From NCBI GenBank assembly GCA_037957365.1, contig JARHVA010002004.1:2620001-2684000 (forward strand): a stretch of DNA of 64,000 nucleotides, given 5' to 3'. The position numbers were made by a program, and so were the translations under genes. Below, one piece after another: positions 48,051 to 59,988 of this stretch (its first letter is position 1; the number at the start of each line of letters is the position of its first letter). The notes under the pieces are model-generated. The model saw only the letters and a program-made list of their open reading frames with translations. It did no database searches and was not told the DNA's origin. Source of the DNA: Torreya grandis (Eukaryota; Streptophyta; Pinopsida; Cupressales; Taxaceae).

Positions 48051-49890
48051 TTGATGAGGAACCTATTGCCTAAACCACATTTCTTTCTCATCTACTTATT
48101 GAGGTAGTGGAGTCACTCTCCATTCCTTTGGAAAATGAGACCAAAGAAATAACTATTCCCCTTTCTCCACTCATCAAGGTATTTGAGCCACCAACCTCTC
48201 CTTTAGGAGACATACCAAAAGAGGCATCCATTACCACCATATCCTTATCCTCTATCATACAACAATCCACTCTTCATTTGGAAAGCATACCTAAGGAAGA
48301 CATCACTCTACCTACCTCTCTCATAAGAGACTCATCTTACCAAAATCTAGAGCCTTTTATTGAGAAAAAGGATGAGGTAACCACTTCTCTCTCTCCACCC
48401 ATTAGTTTCACCTTTAAGATCAATATTGAATGGATTAAACCCATGTATAATCCATTATCTAGATTGGTTTAAAAATTTGGAGTAATTATCCCAACCCAAC
48501 ATAGATCATGCCACATTTTGGCATCATCTTGGGCTTCCTTACCCAACCAAGCAAGATCCTCCAACCATGCCGCTATCATCCCAACCTTATATTTTCACTA
48601 TTAAACCCACCATCACCCTGACCAAAACTTTAGAAACCTTTACCAATCAAACCATAATTGAACCATTTGAACTATTTCCACCTAAAATAACCAAGTCACC
48701 TTTTACTATTCCAACCAAGCCCACCAAAAACCTTAGCATATTCCCTATTCATAACCTTACTCACCCCTCATTTAAATTTGAATTAACTTTACCAAACCTA
48801 TCAAAGAAACCCTAAACTAATCCAACAAATATGGTGAAACCACCCAAGAGTCCACAAAACAAAACTATACCTCCCCTTTCTACTTTTCCTTATATTTTAG
48901 GACCTTACCCTTCTACCTTAGTAAGGAAACTAACCATCCCAGATAAAACCCAAATCCAACTACCACTTTTTGTTACACCATCACTCCTACTTTCATCCTC
49001 ACCTATTTTCACCAAACCTTTTATAACCAAACTACCTAATTCTCAAGTAACTACCCCAATGCTTTTCACCCCCAAGCAATCCATACCAAAACCATCCACC
49101 AAGAATGCTCCTTCACCCAAATATCTTACCATCAAACCTACTCCTAAAAGGGCTTCCACCTCAACTACCAAACCTAAGACCTCCATGCCTTTGCCACCTT
49201 TTCCCAAGTCTTACTCAACCATCCTATAGAGTTTATTATAAGCATCTTGTTTAAACTTACCACCTATCAAACCTTTTGACCCACATAGTCCTAAGTCATC
49301 CTGGTATAATGATAAATTAGTATGCTCATACCATAGAATACCTAGGCATGATACTGGGAATTGTAAAACTCTCCAAGTATTAATCTATTGACTATATCAT
49401 GAGGATGACTTATTGTTAGATGATCCTCCTATGATACCACCACTGACTTAAGAACCAAGAGACATCAACCAAAACTTACCTACTCCCCTAATCTCATCTT
49501 AGAGTAAAGTAGAACTAAAGCAATCCTCTAGCCTGACTCTTTCCCAAATCCATAATGATCACAAGCTCAAAAAAAAGGAAAAAGAAAATGCAAAGGTGTC
49601 CATTCCATGGACATATCCCTCTTTTACCACCTAACCACCTAGTCAACACCAATCACCTTTAATTTCAACAAAATCCAAGGTGATCATCTTGGGTCCCTCT
49701 CAATCCAACCCATTCGAATTAATCTAATGAATAGTTCTAAAATGTCTTCACCAAACATCGGTGAAGATGTGTTTGCATGAAATAATAAATACCTCAACCT
49801 ATCACCCCTAAGTGATGATAGAGGCTTTGAAATATATAGATATCTAACCAGAAGATCCACAACCTCTAGTAGCCTTTGTTGAATCTCTTC
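48051..49890 (+). pseudogene. Element 3 Pro/Thr-rich linker with second zinc-knuckle-like motif
   Basis: Several open blocks (48107-48472, 48567-48815, 48831-49229) encode low-complexity Pro/Thr/Ser/Lys protein with no fold I recognise. After them SYSTIL, a stop, and PPIKPFDPHSP lead into CSYHRIPRHDTGNC and TLQVLIY at about 49318-49380. That is a second C-x2-H type motif in the style of gypsy Gag C termini. So this polyprotein has two knuckle-like motifs about 1.5 kb apart. The linker may be disordered Gag-Pol spacer; its job is unknown. Confidence 0.6.
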
Positions 49891-49899
49891 AACTTTCCA

Positions 49900-50340
49900 A
49901 CCTTGTTACCTTCAAGGATTTGAAAATGCCTTCCATCCATCTAGATGATCCAAATCCTCCCCTCTTCATTACTGTGTACATCAACCAAACCCACATCAAG
50001 AGGGTTATGATTGATGGGGGAGATAGCATAAACATTATCTCCTTTCATGCATACAACCAACTCAAATTACCTGAGAATATTATGTCAAAAAACTTAGTAA
50101 TCCTCTAATCATTTAATGATACCATGGCCACAAATTTAGGAACTATTGTCCTTCACATTTTCCTAGGACCCTGCATGATTCTTGAGCTCTTCTACATAGT
50201 AGAATGTGAGTTTTAATGCAACATTTTGTTAGGATACCTTTTGATTCATTCTATGGGTTGTGTGCCATCCACCCTACACTGATGCATCAAATTTGAACAT
50301 GAAGGTCAAGTTGTTACCATATAAGTTGACCCAAGTATTT
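49900..50340 (+). pseudogene. Element 3 aspartic protease remnant
   Basis: The core is FKDLKMPSIHLDDPNPPLF, then VMIDGGDSINIISFHAY at about 50007, where D-G-G replaces the commoner D-S/T-G active-site triad. Further on come MATNLGTIVLHIFLGPCMIL and ILLGYLLIHSMGCVPSTLH at about 50227-50280, the family's LLGR.W...G.VPST region. A TAA and a TAG interrupt it. It would process the Gag-Pol polyprotein. Confidence 0.78.
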
Positions 50341-51116
50341 TTACATCATGCAACATGACATACCAACCAAATGACATTCTCCTTCCTCCATCCAACAAGC
50401 CTTCATTAACAAAAGATGAAGCCCCATATCCTTTTACCAATAAAGCATCCACTAGTTCATTCATACCTTATACCTAAATCCCCATAATGGACCCTTTGGA
50501 ATCAACCTATGAACATTTTTCATTAGGGGAGTACCATCTTTTGACACTAGACACTTTTCCTACTCCTCAAGAATATGGGAATCTTGACCAAAAACCTAGT
50601 TATGACCCCAATATTAGAACTATTGTTCCTTTTAAGCCCTCAACTTGTCAAACCAATTTCATCTATGGGGGAATTGATAAACCCCTTAACACTTTTGCCA
50701 CCTCTTTTTCACCTCGACCATTGACTTCTAGTTTCTCCTATCTGGATAAATTAGAGTTTACCAAGACATATATTTATAGATGTGCTTGGAAGGGAATTGG
50801 TCTAGGTCAGTATGAACATGGGTTGTATGATTTTATTCTAATCAAGACCCAAAAAACTCATGAAAAACATGGCCTCAATTTCACACCACCTAAAAAACAA
50901 ACCAACCCACCTCCCATTATCACTATTGATAAGGAAATCCCATCCACTCCACCATCAATAATTGAGGATTCCAACATCACCCCTCCTAGATTTTTTTTCA
51001 TCAACATGATCAACCTCAGACCCATAAGTTATCAAAAGGATGGGGTAACTGTAACCATTCTTTTGACTCATCTTGATATGGTAATATACAATTATCCTAC
51101 CATTAATATCATTTAG
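50341..51116 (+). pseudogene. Element 3 spacer with G-patch-like segment
   Basis: The largest open stretch in the window (50487-51116, 209 codons) lies between protease and RT. Its middle reads YIYRCAWKGIGLGQYEHGL at about 50768, followed by KHGLNFTPPKK. This is the pattern of a G-patch, where an aromatic-G-x-G-LG helix is followed by a GLGF-type strand. In some retroviruses a G-patch sits at the protease C terminus, so the position is comparable. The segment after it is Pro/Ile-rich with no recognised fold. Confidence 0.6.
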
Positions 51117-51419
51117 TGTCAGGATGATGATTCCATTCTTTCATATCTAGGTGTATAAGATTATTCTATCCATAAATCTATTCCTCCTAAGACTTCGACC
51201 ATGTTGAATGAATCCACCATGGATATCAACTTGGGTACCCTAGATAACTCACCACATTATCAAAATCAGCCAATCTCTAAATTTTAAGGAGCTTCAGGAC
51301 TTCCCCTCATTTTTATAAGACCACAAATTAACATTTGCTTGGTCTTATAGTGACATACCAGGAATTGACCCCTCCATCACTACCCATAACATAGTCACCA
51401 ACTATGATGTTAAGCTAGT

Positions 51420-52640
51420 TAGGCAAAAACTTTAATGAATGCACCCTTGTATAGCCCTTCTCATCAAAAAAGATATTTAATGTCTCCTATCTATAAATTT
51501 CATCCAACCCATTGATTATCCCCAATAGGTCTCGAGCTTTGTACCTATCACCAAAGCCACAAGGGAATTTGCATTTATGTAAACATTTGTGACCTTAACC
51601 TTGCTTACCTAAAGGATGACTTTCTTTTGCCAAATATTGACCAATTTGTTGATCTTACAATTGACCATGAGATATTATCTCTTATGGACGTGTTCTTGGG
51701 TTATAATCAGATCTTAATTTCCCCAACGTATCAACACAACACTACATTTATCACCACCTAGGGAACCTGCTACTATAAGGTCATGCCTTTTGGTCTGAAG
51801 AACACTGGTGCAACATACCAATGTGATATTACCTAAATCTTCCATGAACTTATTCAAACAATCATAGAATACTATGTTGATGACCTTCTTGAGAAATCTA
51901 TATTTCATAAAAATCATTTGGCCATTCTAAAGATTATCTTCGAATTACTCATCCATTACCATTTCCACCTTAACCCCAAGAAGTGTATTTTTGGGTTCTT
52001 TTCAAGAAATATCTTTGGATTTATCATCTCCCTTCATAGAATTGAATTTGATCCTACCAAAATAAAAATGATCCTCAACATGCCTCCTCAAACCCACCTC
52101 AAGTAACTTTATAGATTATAGGGGAATCTTCAATCCATCTGTCTCTTTGTCTCTTAGCTCTTTGATTGAAGCCAACCTTTCCATCACCTTTTGAAGAAGG
52201 ATGTATATTTTAATTGGAATAATAAATATCAAAAGGCCTTTGATTCACTTAAAGAGTACCTTTTGTCTCCACCTATCCTCATTCCTCCCAAGGAAGATCA
52301 ACCTTTTTACCTTTATATTTCTGCCACTAACCACTCCTTAGGGGAAATGCTAACTCATCGAGATGAGTAACATAAATATCAATCCATTTATGACATTACA
52401 TGTACACTTGTAGAGTACGAGACTCGATACACCCATACCAAAAAGATTTACCTTGTCTTGGTCTTTTTGGCCACCAAACTTTGCCATTACCTTCTCAACC
52501 ATAAGACCTTTTTCATAACCACTACCAACTCACTCAAGTATATGTACTCCAAGCCATACCAAAATCAATGTATGGCCAAGTGGCTCATGCTTTTATCTAA
52601 GTTTGACCTTGAGTTCCTCTAGTAGAAGTAAATTAAAGGG
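51420..52640 (+). pseudogene. Element 3 reverse transcriptase and RT-linked RNase H remnant
   Basis: The RT shows FVPITKATREF (51540), NICDLNLAYLKDDFLLPNID (about 51585-51645), MDVFLGYNQILISP (51685), YKVMPFGLKNTGATYQ (51776) and the catalytic YYVDDLLEKS (about 51871). It continues with HFHLNPKKCIFGF and FDPTKIKMILNMPP. The RNase H part follows at 52200-52600: FNWNNKYQKAFDSLKEYLL, QPFYLYISATNHSLGEML, VEYETRYTHTKKIYLVLVF and KYMYSKPYQNQCMAKWLMLL. RT and RNase H make the DNA copy. Several frameshifts and stops inactivate it. Confidence 0.9.
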
Positions 52641-52699
52641 CAAGTCATTGCTAACCAATCAGTTAAAGAACCATTTGTAGACAACTAGCCTCTTCCTCT

Positions 52700-53110
52700 C
52701 AAATTTTTAGATGAGTCTATCATGACCATCTCTCAAGCAAACTTCACTTATCAAGTGACCATGTTTTTTAATGGATAAAAGTACCAACATGGTGGGGTAT
52801 TTTATCATCATCCTTATACCCCTTCATGGTGAACCTCTTCCTTTATCTTTAAAGCTAATTTTTAAATGTACCAACAATATGGCTAAGTATGAATCCCTAG
52901 TGATAGCTCTCTAAACTTCATTATCCTTGGGATTCAAAATGATTAATTTTTTTGGTGACTCTCAACTTGTTTTCAATTAAACCAATGGTTATTATCAATG
53001 TAAGAATGATGTTTTTTCAATAGTATAAACAACTATCTGATGTAATTTTATCATCATTTGAATACTACTATATCCAAAACACTCCATGATCTACAAATAA
53101 TTTTATTGAT
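52700..53110 (+). pseudogene. Element 3 additional RNase H domain
   Basis: After the RT-linked RNase H a second RNase H fold is readable: MFFNG (first strand, usually FFDGS), HGGV, PHGEPLPLSLKLIFKCTNNM, AKYESLVIAL (catalytic Glu helix), SLGFKMINFFGDSQLVFN and GYYQCKND. This is the additional archaeal-type RNase H of Tat-lineage elements in its usual place before integrase. The first catalytic Asp appears as Asn. At least two frameshifts interrupt it. Confidence 0.78.
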
Positions 53111-53199
53111 ACAATGGATTCTCTCATGTCCTAGATCCTATCTACACCCTCTAAATCTAATCTATCTATTGTTATCCATTGACTTACCCATCCCTCTTA

Positions 53200-54514
53200 T
53201 GTCAAATTAGAATCTCCTACCATCTTCAATGTGGATGAGATCCAACTCAACCTTTGGTATCAATAGACTTTTTACTATCTCAACCTTACCATCATCACTT
53301 CCATCCTTTCTAAGAATTATCAAAGAGAATTTATTCATATAACCTCATGTTATACCATATTGGGGGTAATTCTTTATAAACATGGATTTGATGGTATCCT
53401 CTTTCATTGCCTATGTAGTCATGAATCCTGTCATGCTATCAAAGAAATGAATGATGGGATTTGTGGAGGACATTTTAGTATTCTAGATATTGCTAAATAT
53501 ATCCTTCACTTTTCCTACTACTAGCCTACTCTCAACCAATATTATTGTGATTATGTGAAGAGGTGTGTTAAGTCTCAACAACACACCAATTTACATCAAA
53601 CACCTATCCATAGTCTTCAAGTATCCAAATATTTATGGCCTTTTTCACAATGGGGTCTAGATCTTATTGGAGAAATTAACCCCCATTCTTCATAGTGACA
53701 TCATTCTATCATCACTACTATGAAATATTTCATCACGTGGGTAGAGGCTGCCCATCTCATTTCAACCAAGGTTGAAAAGATCATCAACTTTATTAACCAC
53801 AACATCATCTACCATTTTGGTGTTCCACATAAAATTATCATTGATAATGGTAAATATTTTAAGAATAATAAATTCCAAGGTATTTGTGATTCATTTGGCA
53901 TAAAATTAATTTTCTCATCGCCTTATCACCCACATACTAGTGGATAGGCCAAACCTTCTAAAAAAAATCTTAACAACATGCCAACTAAAATGGTTAATAC
54001 ATCTAGTTAGGATTGGCATTTACACATCCCCTTCACCTTATGGTCATATCATACTAGAATTTAAACCCCTATAGGTGATACCCCTTTCTCTTTAGTTTTT
54101 AGAGCTGAGGCTATCTTTCCTCTCAAAGTCCAAATTCCTTCTCTTCGCATATCCCTGCAGGATATCATTTTTATAGATGATTATCATCAAGAATGTTTAT
54201 CCCAACTTGAGCTACTTTATGAGCATAATTTATCCAATTTTACCCATCTTCATGTCTATTAGGAATGAATCAAGCATTCTTATAACAAACACCTTAGAGT
54301 ACAAGAATTAAACATCAGAGATCTCATCTTAAAGGAAAATCAACATGTTACCAATATGGATAAAAGCAAGTGGGGAAAGTTTTTTTTAAATTAGCTTGGA
54401 CCTTATATCATAATGTAAAAGTATGGATTAGGAGCTTACCCATTATCATATCTTGAAGGGAATCTAGAACATAAGCCCCTTAATGGTTTACATTTGCATC
54501 CTTTCTTTCGTTAA
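53200..54514 (+). pseudogene. Element 3 integrase remnant
   Basis: The H2C2 domain is at about 53395-53580 (CLCSHESCHAIKEMNDGICGGHF, then DYVKRCVKSQQH, the family's C..C). The catalytic core has WGLDLIGEI near 53655, ITWVEA near 53734 and IIIDNGKYF near 53838. The Glu expected in SGQAE... reads as Lys in the sequence near 53950, so the third catalytic residue seems lost. The C-terminal region (54285-54514) has LRVQELNIRDLILKEN, GKFFLN, LGPYII and ends HLHPFFR with TAA at 54512-54514. The central open block 53720-53947 is the best preserved. Confidence 0.88.
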
Positions 54515-55689
54515 ATAAGATCAAACTCACTTTTTGTCTAAATTAATATCATCCCTTATTTTCATTCCACCTTCATCTCCTTATTCTAAGGACAATTAAT
54601 TAAAGTTGAATCATGTGATTATCCATCACAACCTTAGCCTAATCTTTAACATGGGTATGATGGCTCTACCCATGGCATAATTCTCATGTTACTTTTGCCC
54701 CTTTTATAGGATAGATTCCCATGGTTGTTGTCTCTTAAACCTCCTTTACCCACTCATCAACATTCTTGTGATTTACTTTTGCCTTCATAATAGGTGAAAA
54801 TTTAAGCCTATAAACAAGTCTATGTTATCAAAATCAAAAATCAAATGCAAAATCAAGTGAAAAATAATCAAGGGTCATTTCTATCATTCATAGGCTGCTC
54901 CCTTGAAGGACAACTACCAAAACATAACATTGATCAATATAAGGTAAACTGCTCCCCTGAAGGATAGCTATTAAAATCCTTAAACAAAGCATATAAACAT
55001 AGACCACTCCCTTGAAGGATGGTTGAGTAAAGCATTTGTCAAAGCATATCAATTTCTTGGAAGCTTCTCGTATCGATCAGCTTCCCCCATCCCTCCAAGC
55101 AATAACAAAATAGTAAAATACCCATGATCAAAAATTAAAAAAACAAAATAATTTTAGAATCTGCAATTGGATTTCATAAGTATACTTCCTGCATCGATTA
55201 GTATACACTTTATATGAAATGGATTTGTTTATATTGGCTCTTTGGTAACCTATAAAAGAGGCATGATAGTTTCATAAGAAGGTTTCATTTTCATCCATCT
55301 CCCATTTATACCTTTCATAAACAAGGAATTTTGAGCTCACTTGACATAATGAGATTAAGACACTCTTTTCATAAACTAACACCTACTCATGTAAAGCATT
55401 TAAAGAGCTTATGTTCATAAGTTGATCATACTTCAATTTATTTTAGTGCTTGTTAATTAAAAGGAATTGTCCCTTCTTCTTATTCTCTAATATCTAATTG
55501 TTGATCCATTTGTTACAATGTTTATCTCTTGATTAGCCTATCTCTCTCACATTTAGTTTTGTAATCCAACTTACTTTACATTTATTAAATATTCAACCAC
55601 CTTCATATACTCATATGTAGCTCATTAAAAAAATTAAAAACTAATTATGTGTTTTATTATGTGGTGTTCCTTGTTTAAGTTTTTTTCAT
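54515..55689. other. Element 3 spacer after pol
   Basis: No coding motif. A short block around GCTCCCTTGAAGGA recurs three times between about 54897 and 55020 (with GCTCCCCTGAAGGAT and ACTCCCTTGAAGGAT). It looks like untranslated retroelement sequence. Confidence 0.5.
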
Positions 55690-56580
55690 CAAAATTACAT
55701 CTTTACCATCATAGTCAATCATAAAAACATACAATCATCACAACATTACCTTTTATCACACCATAGGTCAATAAATCATCACACACAATCTAACTCAACA
55801 TGCTCTACTCAAAATAACATCATAATAATCTCATCCAAATAACCAACAACACCAACCAATCATGAAGAGTCTATCACCATTCAATCTACATCATCCAATT
55901 ATGTTATCCATCACATGCCTAGCTAGGTAAGGAAGCAAAGATTCATTAATTCAAAACATCCACATGTGCAAAAAAACATCTCATCATAACAAACATCATC
56001 ATATCATAACACTAAAAACATCACATCACCTAATCATACCATCATAATCATCTTACCATCTATCACATCCATAGAACTATGATCTATAAACTATAACCAT
56101 GTCACAAACATTAGTTACATCATCATTAGCATAATAGTATCATATCTAGATCATAACATCATAAAAATAATAATCATGAACATAATCCTCACTAACCATA
56201 CCCAGTTATATAAATAACACCATCACATCATCTAATCACATTTATATCATCAACAATCACATAAATAACATTCATCAATATCAACATCATCATGAACATA
56301 ACTTAAATAGCCATAACATCACATGCCTATCTAGGTGAGTACACATAAACCATAACATGTTAATCATATGAACATAATCATCATAAATGACATCACATCC
56401 ATAAACATCAACACAAACCATAAACCATGATCAAATCTATATATAATATGCTCATAATCAAGATAATGATCATTCATAAAATAATGTACATGTATGTAAA
56501 AAATGTATATGCATCTCACTAAATCATCTCACAATCTGGTATCAAAATCATATGATACATTAAAAATACAATGTCTCATA
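55690..56580. repeat. A/T/C-rich, G-poor low-complexity tract
   Basis: The + strand is dominated by CATCA, ATCATA and AACATC steps with very few G. It separates pol from the antisense gene of element 3 and has no reading frame of interest. Confidence 0.75.
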
Positions 56581-56799
56581 ATAGTCTAAGTCCTTAGAGA
56601 ACCACTACCTCATAGATCCTACCCTCCCATGCCTACCTATCTACCTGGAGATGTAACCCACTAGCCTAGTATCACACTACTAACCCTTCTAGTGATCTAA
56701 ACTCTATACTCACCCCATTTGGGCTCATATAGTAGACATCTAGAAAATAAGGCCTCATAATACCAAAGATCCTTAAATATCAATACATATCTCTCCATT

Positions 56800-58260
56800 A
56801 AGATGTTGGTACTCACCCTCTTGCCAATCTGAGAGAATCCCTATCCTATGTAATAGTAGCTAGCTAAGCCCTAGCCTAATCCCTCTCTCTAGTAAGAGTG
56901 GCCACTTGGCCCTGTCATGCATCCCTCTCCGAAGTCACTAAATCTATTGATGCCTATATTGTGGCTAGTTCCACTTGTGCCTGGTCCCTCTCAGTGATCA
57001 TTACCTATCTATCTCAACCACCCCCACCCACTTAATCTTCACCCACCTCTGCATCCAAATCCATTTCTTATAGGCCACCATCATCACCTCAAAAAATGTC
57101 CACATCATAATGAACATGGAACCATGTAGGGTACTCATATCTAACACTTTATTCATCAATCTCATCCCTCACTAGTAGTTCCTCATGATCAATAAATACC
57201 TCAGCTAACTTTGGAGCAGGTAATGGTATCTTTGTGTCCTCCCTCCTATATCTAGATAACTCCTTGGGGATATCTTGTATTAGTTCAAACTACCTCTACA
57301 CCCTATCAAAAGGGATAAGCTTGATCTCATGATCTCACCTCCTAAAGATCCAATTGTAGCTCTATAAAGATCATGTGTGTTAGGTGTAGCTCACTGATGC
57401 TATAAATCTAACATATGTGTGCAAAATCACATCTCCCATAACCAAGGCATCTAGTCCATCTCTATACCTGTAAAGGTCTCAATTTCTTCCTCCTGGTCTT
57501 ATGAAAGCTTAGTCATCTTTCCATTTTATGTACCTGACTTTAAAGTCCATCTATGCAAAGCCCTCCCATGGTACTTTGGCTGGTCTAAGCACCCTAATGT
57601 GCTCATAATACCAATAGTGTAGCATAAAACCAACACTGATTCCATGCCTCCTATGATCTTGGTATCCCCATAGCTATTGATAGATATGATCTAATAGTAT
57701 AGGTGCCCAAATAAATACTGTATGATCTAACCACATCCAAAATCACCCCTCTCAACAAGTATGGAAACCTCTCACTACTAGAATCTAGTAATGTGTATCA
57801 AGTAATAACTATCATCATCATGAATATCCATCCCACATCCCTATCCAACTAATATAAAGGTTTGTAGTGAAATCCTCCTAAGTACCACCTCATGAGCATG
57901 ATGTCCTCTCCATATAAGTGGTCCATCTGATCATCCCTCTCATCACTTTTGATGTGGTATATAGGCTCACCTTTTATGGGTGGTTGTACTATCTGATGGA
58001 TGTCTTTTGATAGAATAGTCATCTCACTAGTCATAAGTAAGAAAGCATTAGTGACAAGATCCCATATCTTGATGAGTGACATTAACATTGATGCATCTTA
58101 AGGTATGCACTCATAGTACCTCATGCCTCCTAATCCTACTTTAGTCATGTTATCCTAGTCTACATTTGTCATGCCTTAATTTACCTCATCAAGGATCCAG
58201 GGCACTCTATTATGCATCTACAACTACTCCCTCAAATTAAAGATTCATAATTAATTCCTT
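56800..58260 (-). pseudogene. Antisense plant mobile domain (PMD) gene carried by element 3
   Basis: On the minus strand one frame is readable from about 58260 to 57650. After a single frameshift (about 57640-57660) a second frame continues to about 56800, with roughly 28 in-frame stops. N-terminal part: HNRVPWILDEV (58215). PMD-like core: LGGMRYYECIP, MLMSLIKIWDLVTNAFLL and EMTILSKDIHQIVQPPIKG (58130-57950), then MLHYWYYEHIRVLRPAKVPW (about 57600) and LIPFDRV...R.FELIQDIPKEL (about 57280). C terminus: a repeating charged helix (ITERDQAQVELATI, VTSERDA, VATLTRE, 56990-56830), likely coiled coil. PMD proteins occur both as host nuclear proteins (MAIN/MAIL type) and in transposable elements. 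It lies opposite to gag-pol, inside the LTRs. ATG 58217 or an earlier start is possible; the true start is not certain. Confidence 0.8.
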
Positions 58261-59975
58261 AGTTCACCTAATCTGACATACTTTGCCTAAAAATTTTACC
58301 ACTTTCCCCTACCTCCTATTTTAACATACTCATCTCAATTACAATAACTACACCTAATCTAACCTATACACGAGACATACCTTCAAATTCACCTTTTCTA
58401 ACTTGTCACATCTATATAACCTACACCCTTAAACCTATTAACCTACACCCTTAAACACTAACCTTAACACTTGACCACTAACCTAAAACCTTTAATTACA
58501 CATTCTAACCTACACCCTTACCCAGTTTTTAAACATTTTCCTAAATGCCAATAGTCTAGGGTCAACCGATGATGGTTCCTTTTAAAACCATCACCAATCA
58601 ACTTTCAAATGTTGATGGTCATGTAGTTGACCATTGACAGTCTACATAGTGACCATTCGAGGATCTTATATCAATCATCATTGATTAATAATGACCATTA
58701 ATGATCACTATGTAGTGACCATCAGTGATCCTCATGCACTAGGGCTCAACCAAACACTAAAAATTTTCACTACATCCATGTAAGCCAACCCTTTACTACC
58801 ATTCACAACACTAAGTACCTACTCAATTATCCCACTTCATACCTACTTTTCACCAACAATAAATCAAAATAAACCCTAACCCTAAAAAACCATAAACCAA
58901 TACACATTTTTAACCATATAACAACACAATCACAAATTCAACTTTACTCTACAAATACAAGTACATAACATACCTCATTCTTTGACCACCATCATGGAAG
59001 AACCCTAAGAACTATTTCAGCACCTTGTGATTTGCTTCGGCCCCTCTACATATTCAATCACCACCCAATCAACCTCACTCAACTCACCTAACAAATCACT
59101 CAACTCACACTAACAAACCATCATTATTTTTATTGCTTGAACCATAATGTAATCGCTAAAGGTCAAATGCATAAATAAATAACTAAAACCCTTAGTGGTT
59201 TTTACCATCTTCCCTTTTAGGGCTGATGTATGACCACCAATAGTTAGTAGGTGACCACCAATGGCCAATCCTAACCATTGACGGTCGATCTCCTTAAAAT
59301 TTTCCAGCTTAACTTATCATTTCAAACATGATTAAAGTATTTATTACCCACTTCTGCCCTAATAATTAACCAACTACCTACCAATGGAAATAGAATATTC
59401 TTAAAGACATTACCAATGACATAAACCTTACCATTGGTCATTTTGGCCCAATGTTTACACATTCTATGATAACATTGTCTTGGCTATTTTGATCACACTG
59501 ATTAAATTTCCATGCTAAAAATTTCAAACTTGAACTACTTTTGTGCCCCAAATAATTGTGTCTTCATAAGATCACTTCCCACCTTGGATACCTATTAATA
59601 CATTGACCTTACCTAAGAGAATTAAGTTTACTAGTGAAACCTAATTGACACACCTAAATATGTCACTTGGTCTAATTGTCACTTGTCTTTCTAGTATCCC
59701 ATGTTTTACAAACTAACTCACCAATGAAAACCTAGTCTATGAATGATCTATGCTACCACACTTAGTCATATATTGTGTGCTTGTTTTTGCTTCAATGGCC
59801 CACCTTTCACCAACCTTATCACTAACTTACCCACTCATCAAACCCAAACCCAATTCTATGTTACCTCATCATTTCCAAATTTTAGGGGGAACACCTCCTT
59901 CCATACTCAGGGCAATCCAACCTTCAACTTGTGATCCATTTTTGTTTTACAGCTTATTGATACAAATTAGATAAT
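58261..59975. other. Region upstream of the antisense gene, non-coding
   Basis: It would hold the promoter of the antisense PMD gene. Two clusters (58560-58745 and 59222-59290) repeat the same ACCA.TGATGGT-like motif as the LTR. AAACCCTAACCCTAAA at 58871-58886 matches the plant telo-box, a known promoter motif, but could be chance in CCTA-rich sequence (58430-58530 is also full of CCTA and CCTTAA). No protein-like frame. Confidence 0.45.
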
Positions 59976-59988
59976 AAAAAAGGGCAAA
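59976..59988 (+). other. Polypurine tract of element 3
   Basis: AAAAAGGGCAAA precedes the 3' LTR start (TATAGACAC, aligned to TGTAGACAC in the 5' LTR). One C interrupts the purines, probably a later change. Confidence 0.7.

Noticed and set aside
48088..48270. Minus-strand 60-codon frame
   Set aside because: It is opposite the sense-strand linker of element 3, which is the better supported reading.
58871..58886. AAACCCTAACCCTAAA as an interstitial telomere repeat
   Set aside because: Only two units, in a CCTA-rich region; too short for a telomeric tract. Kept only as a possible telo-box.
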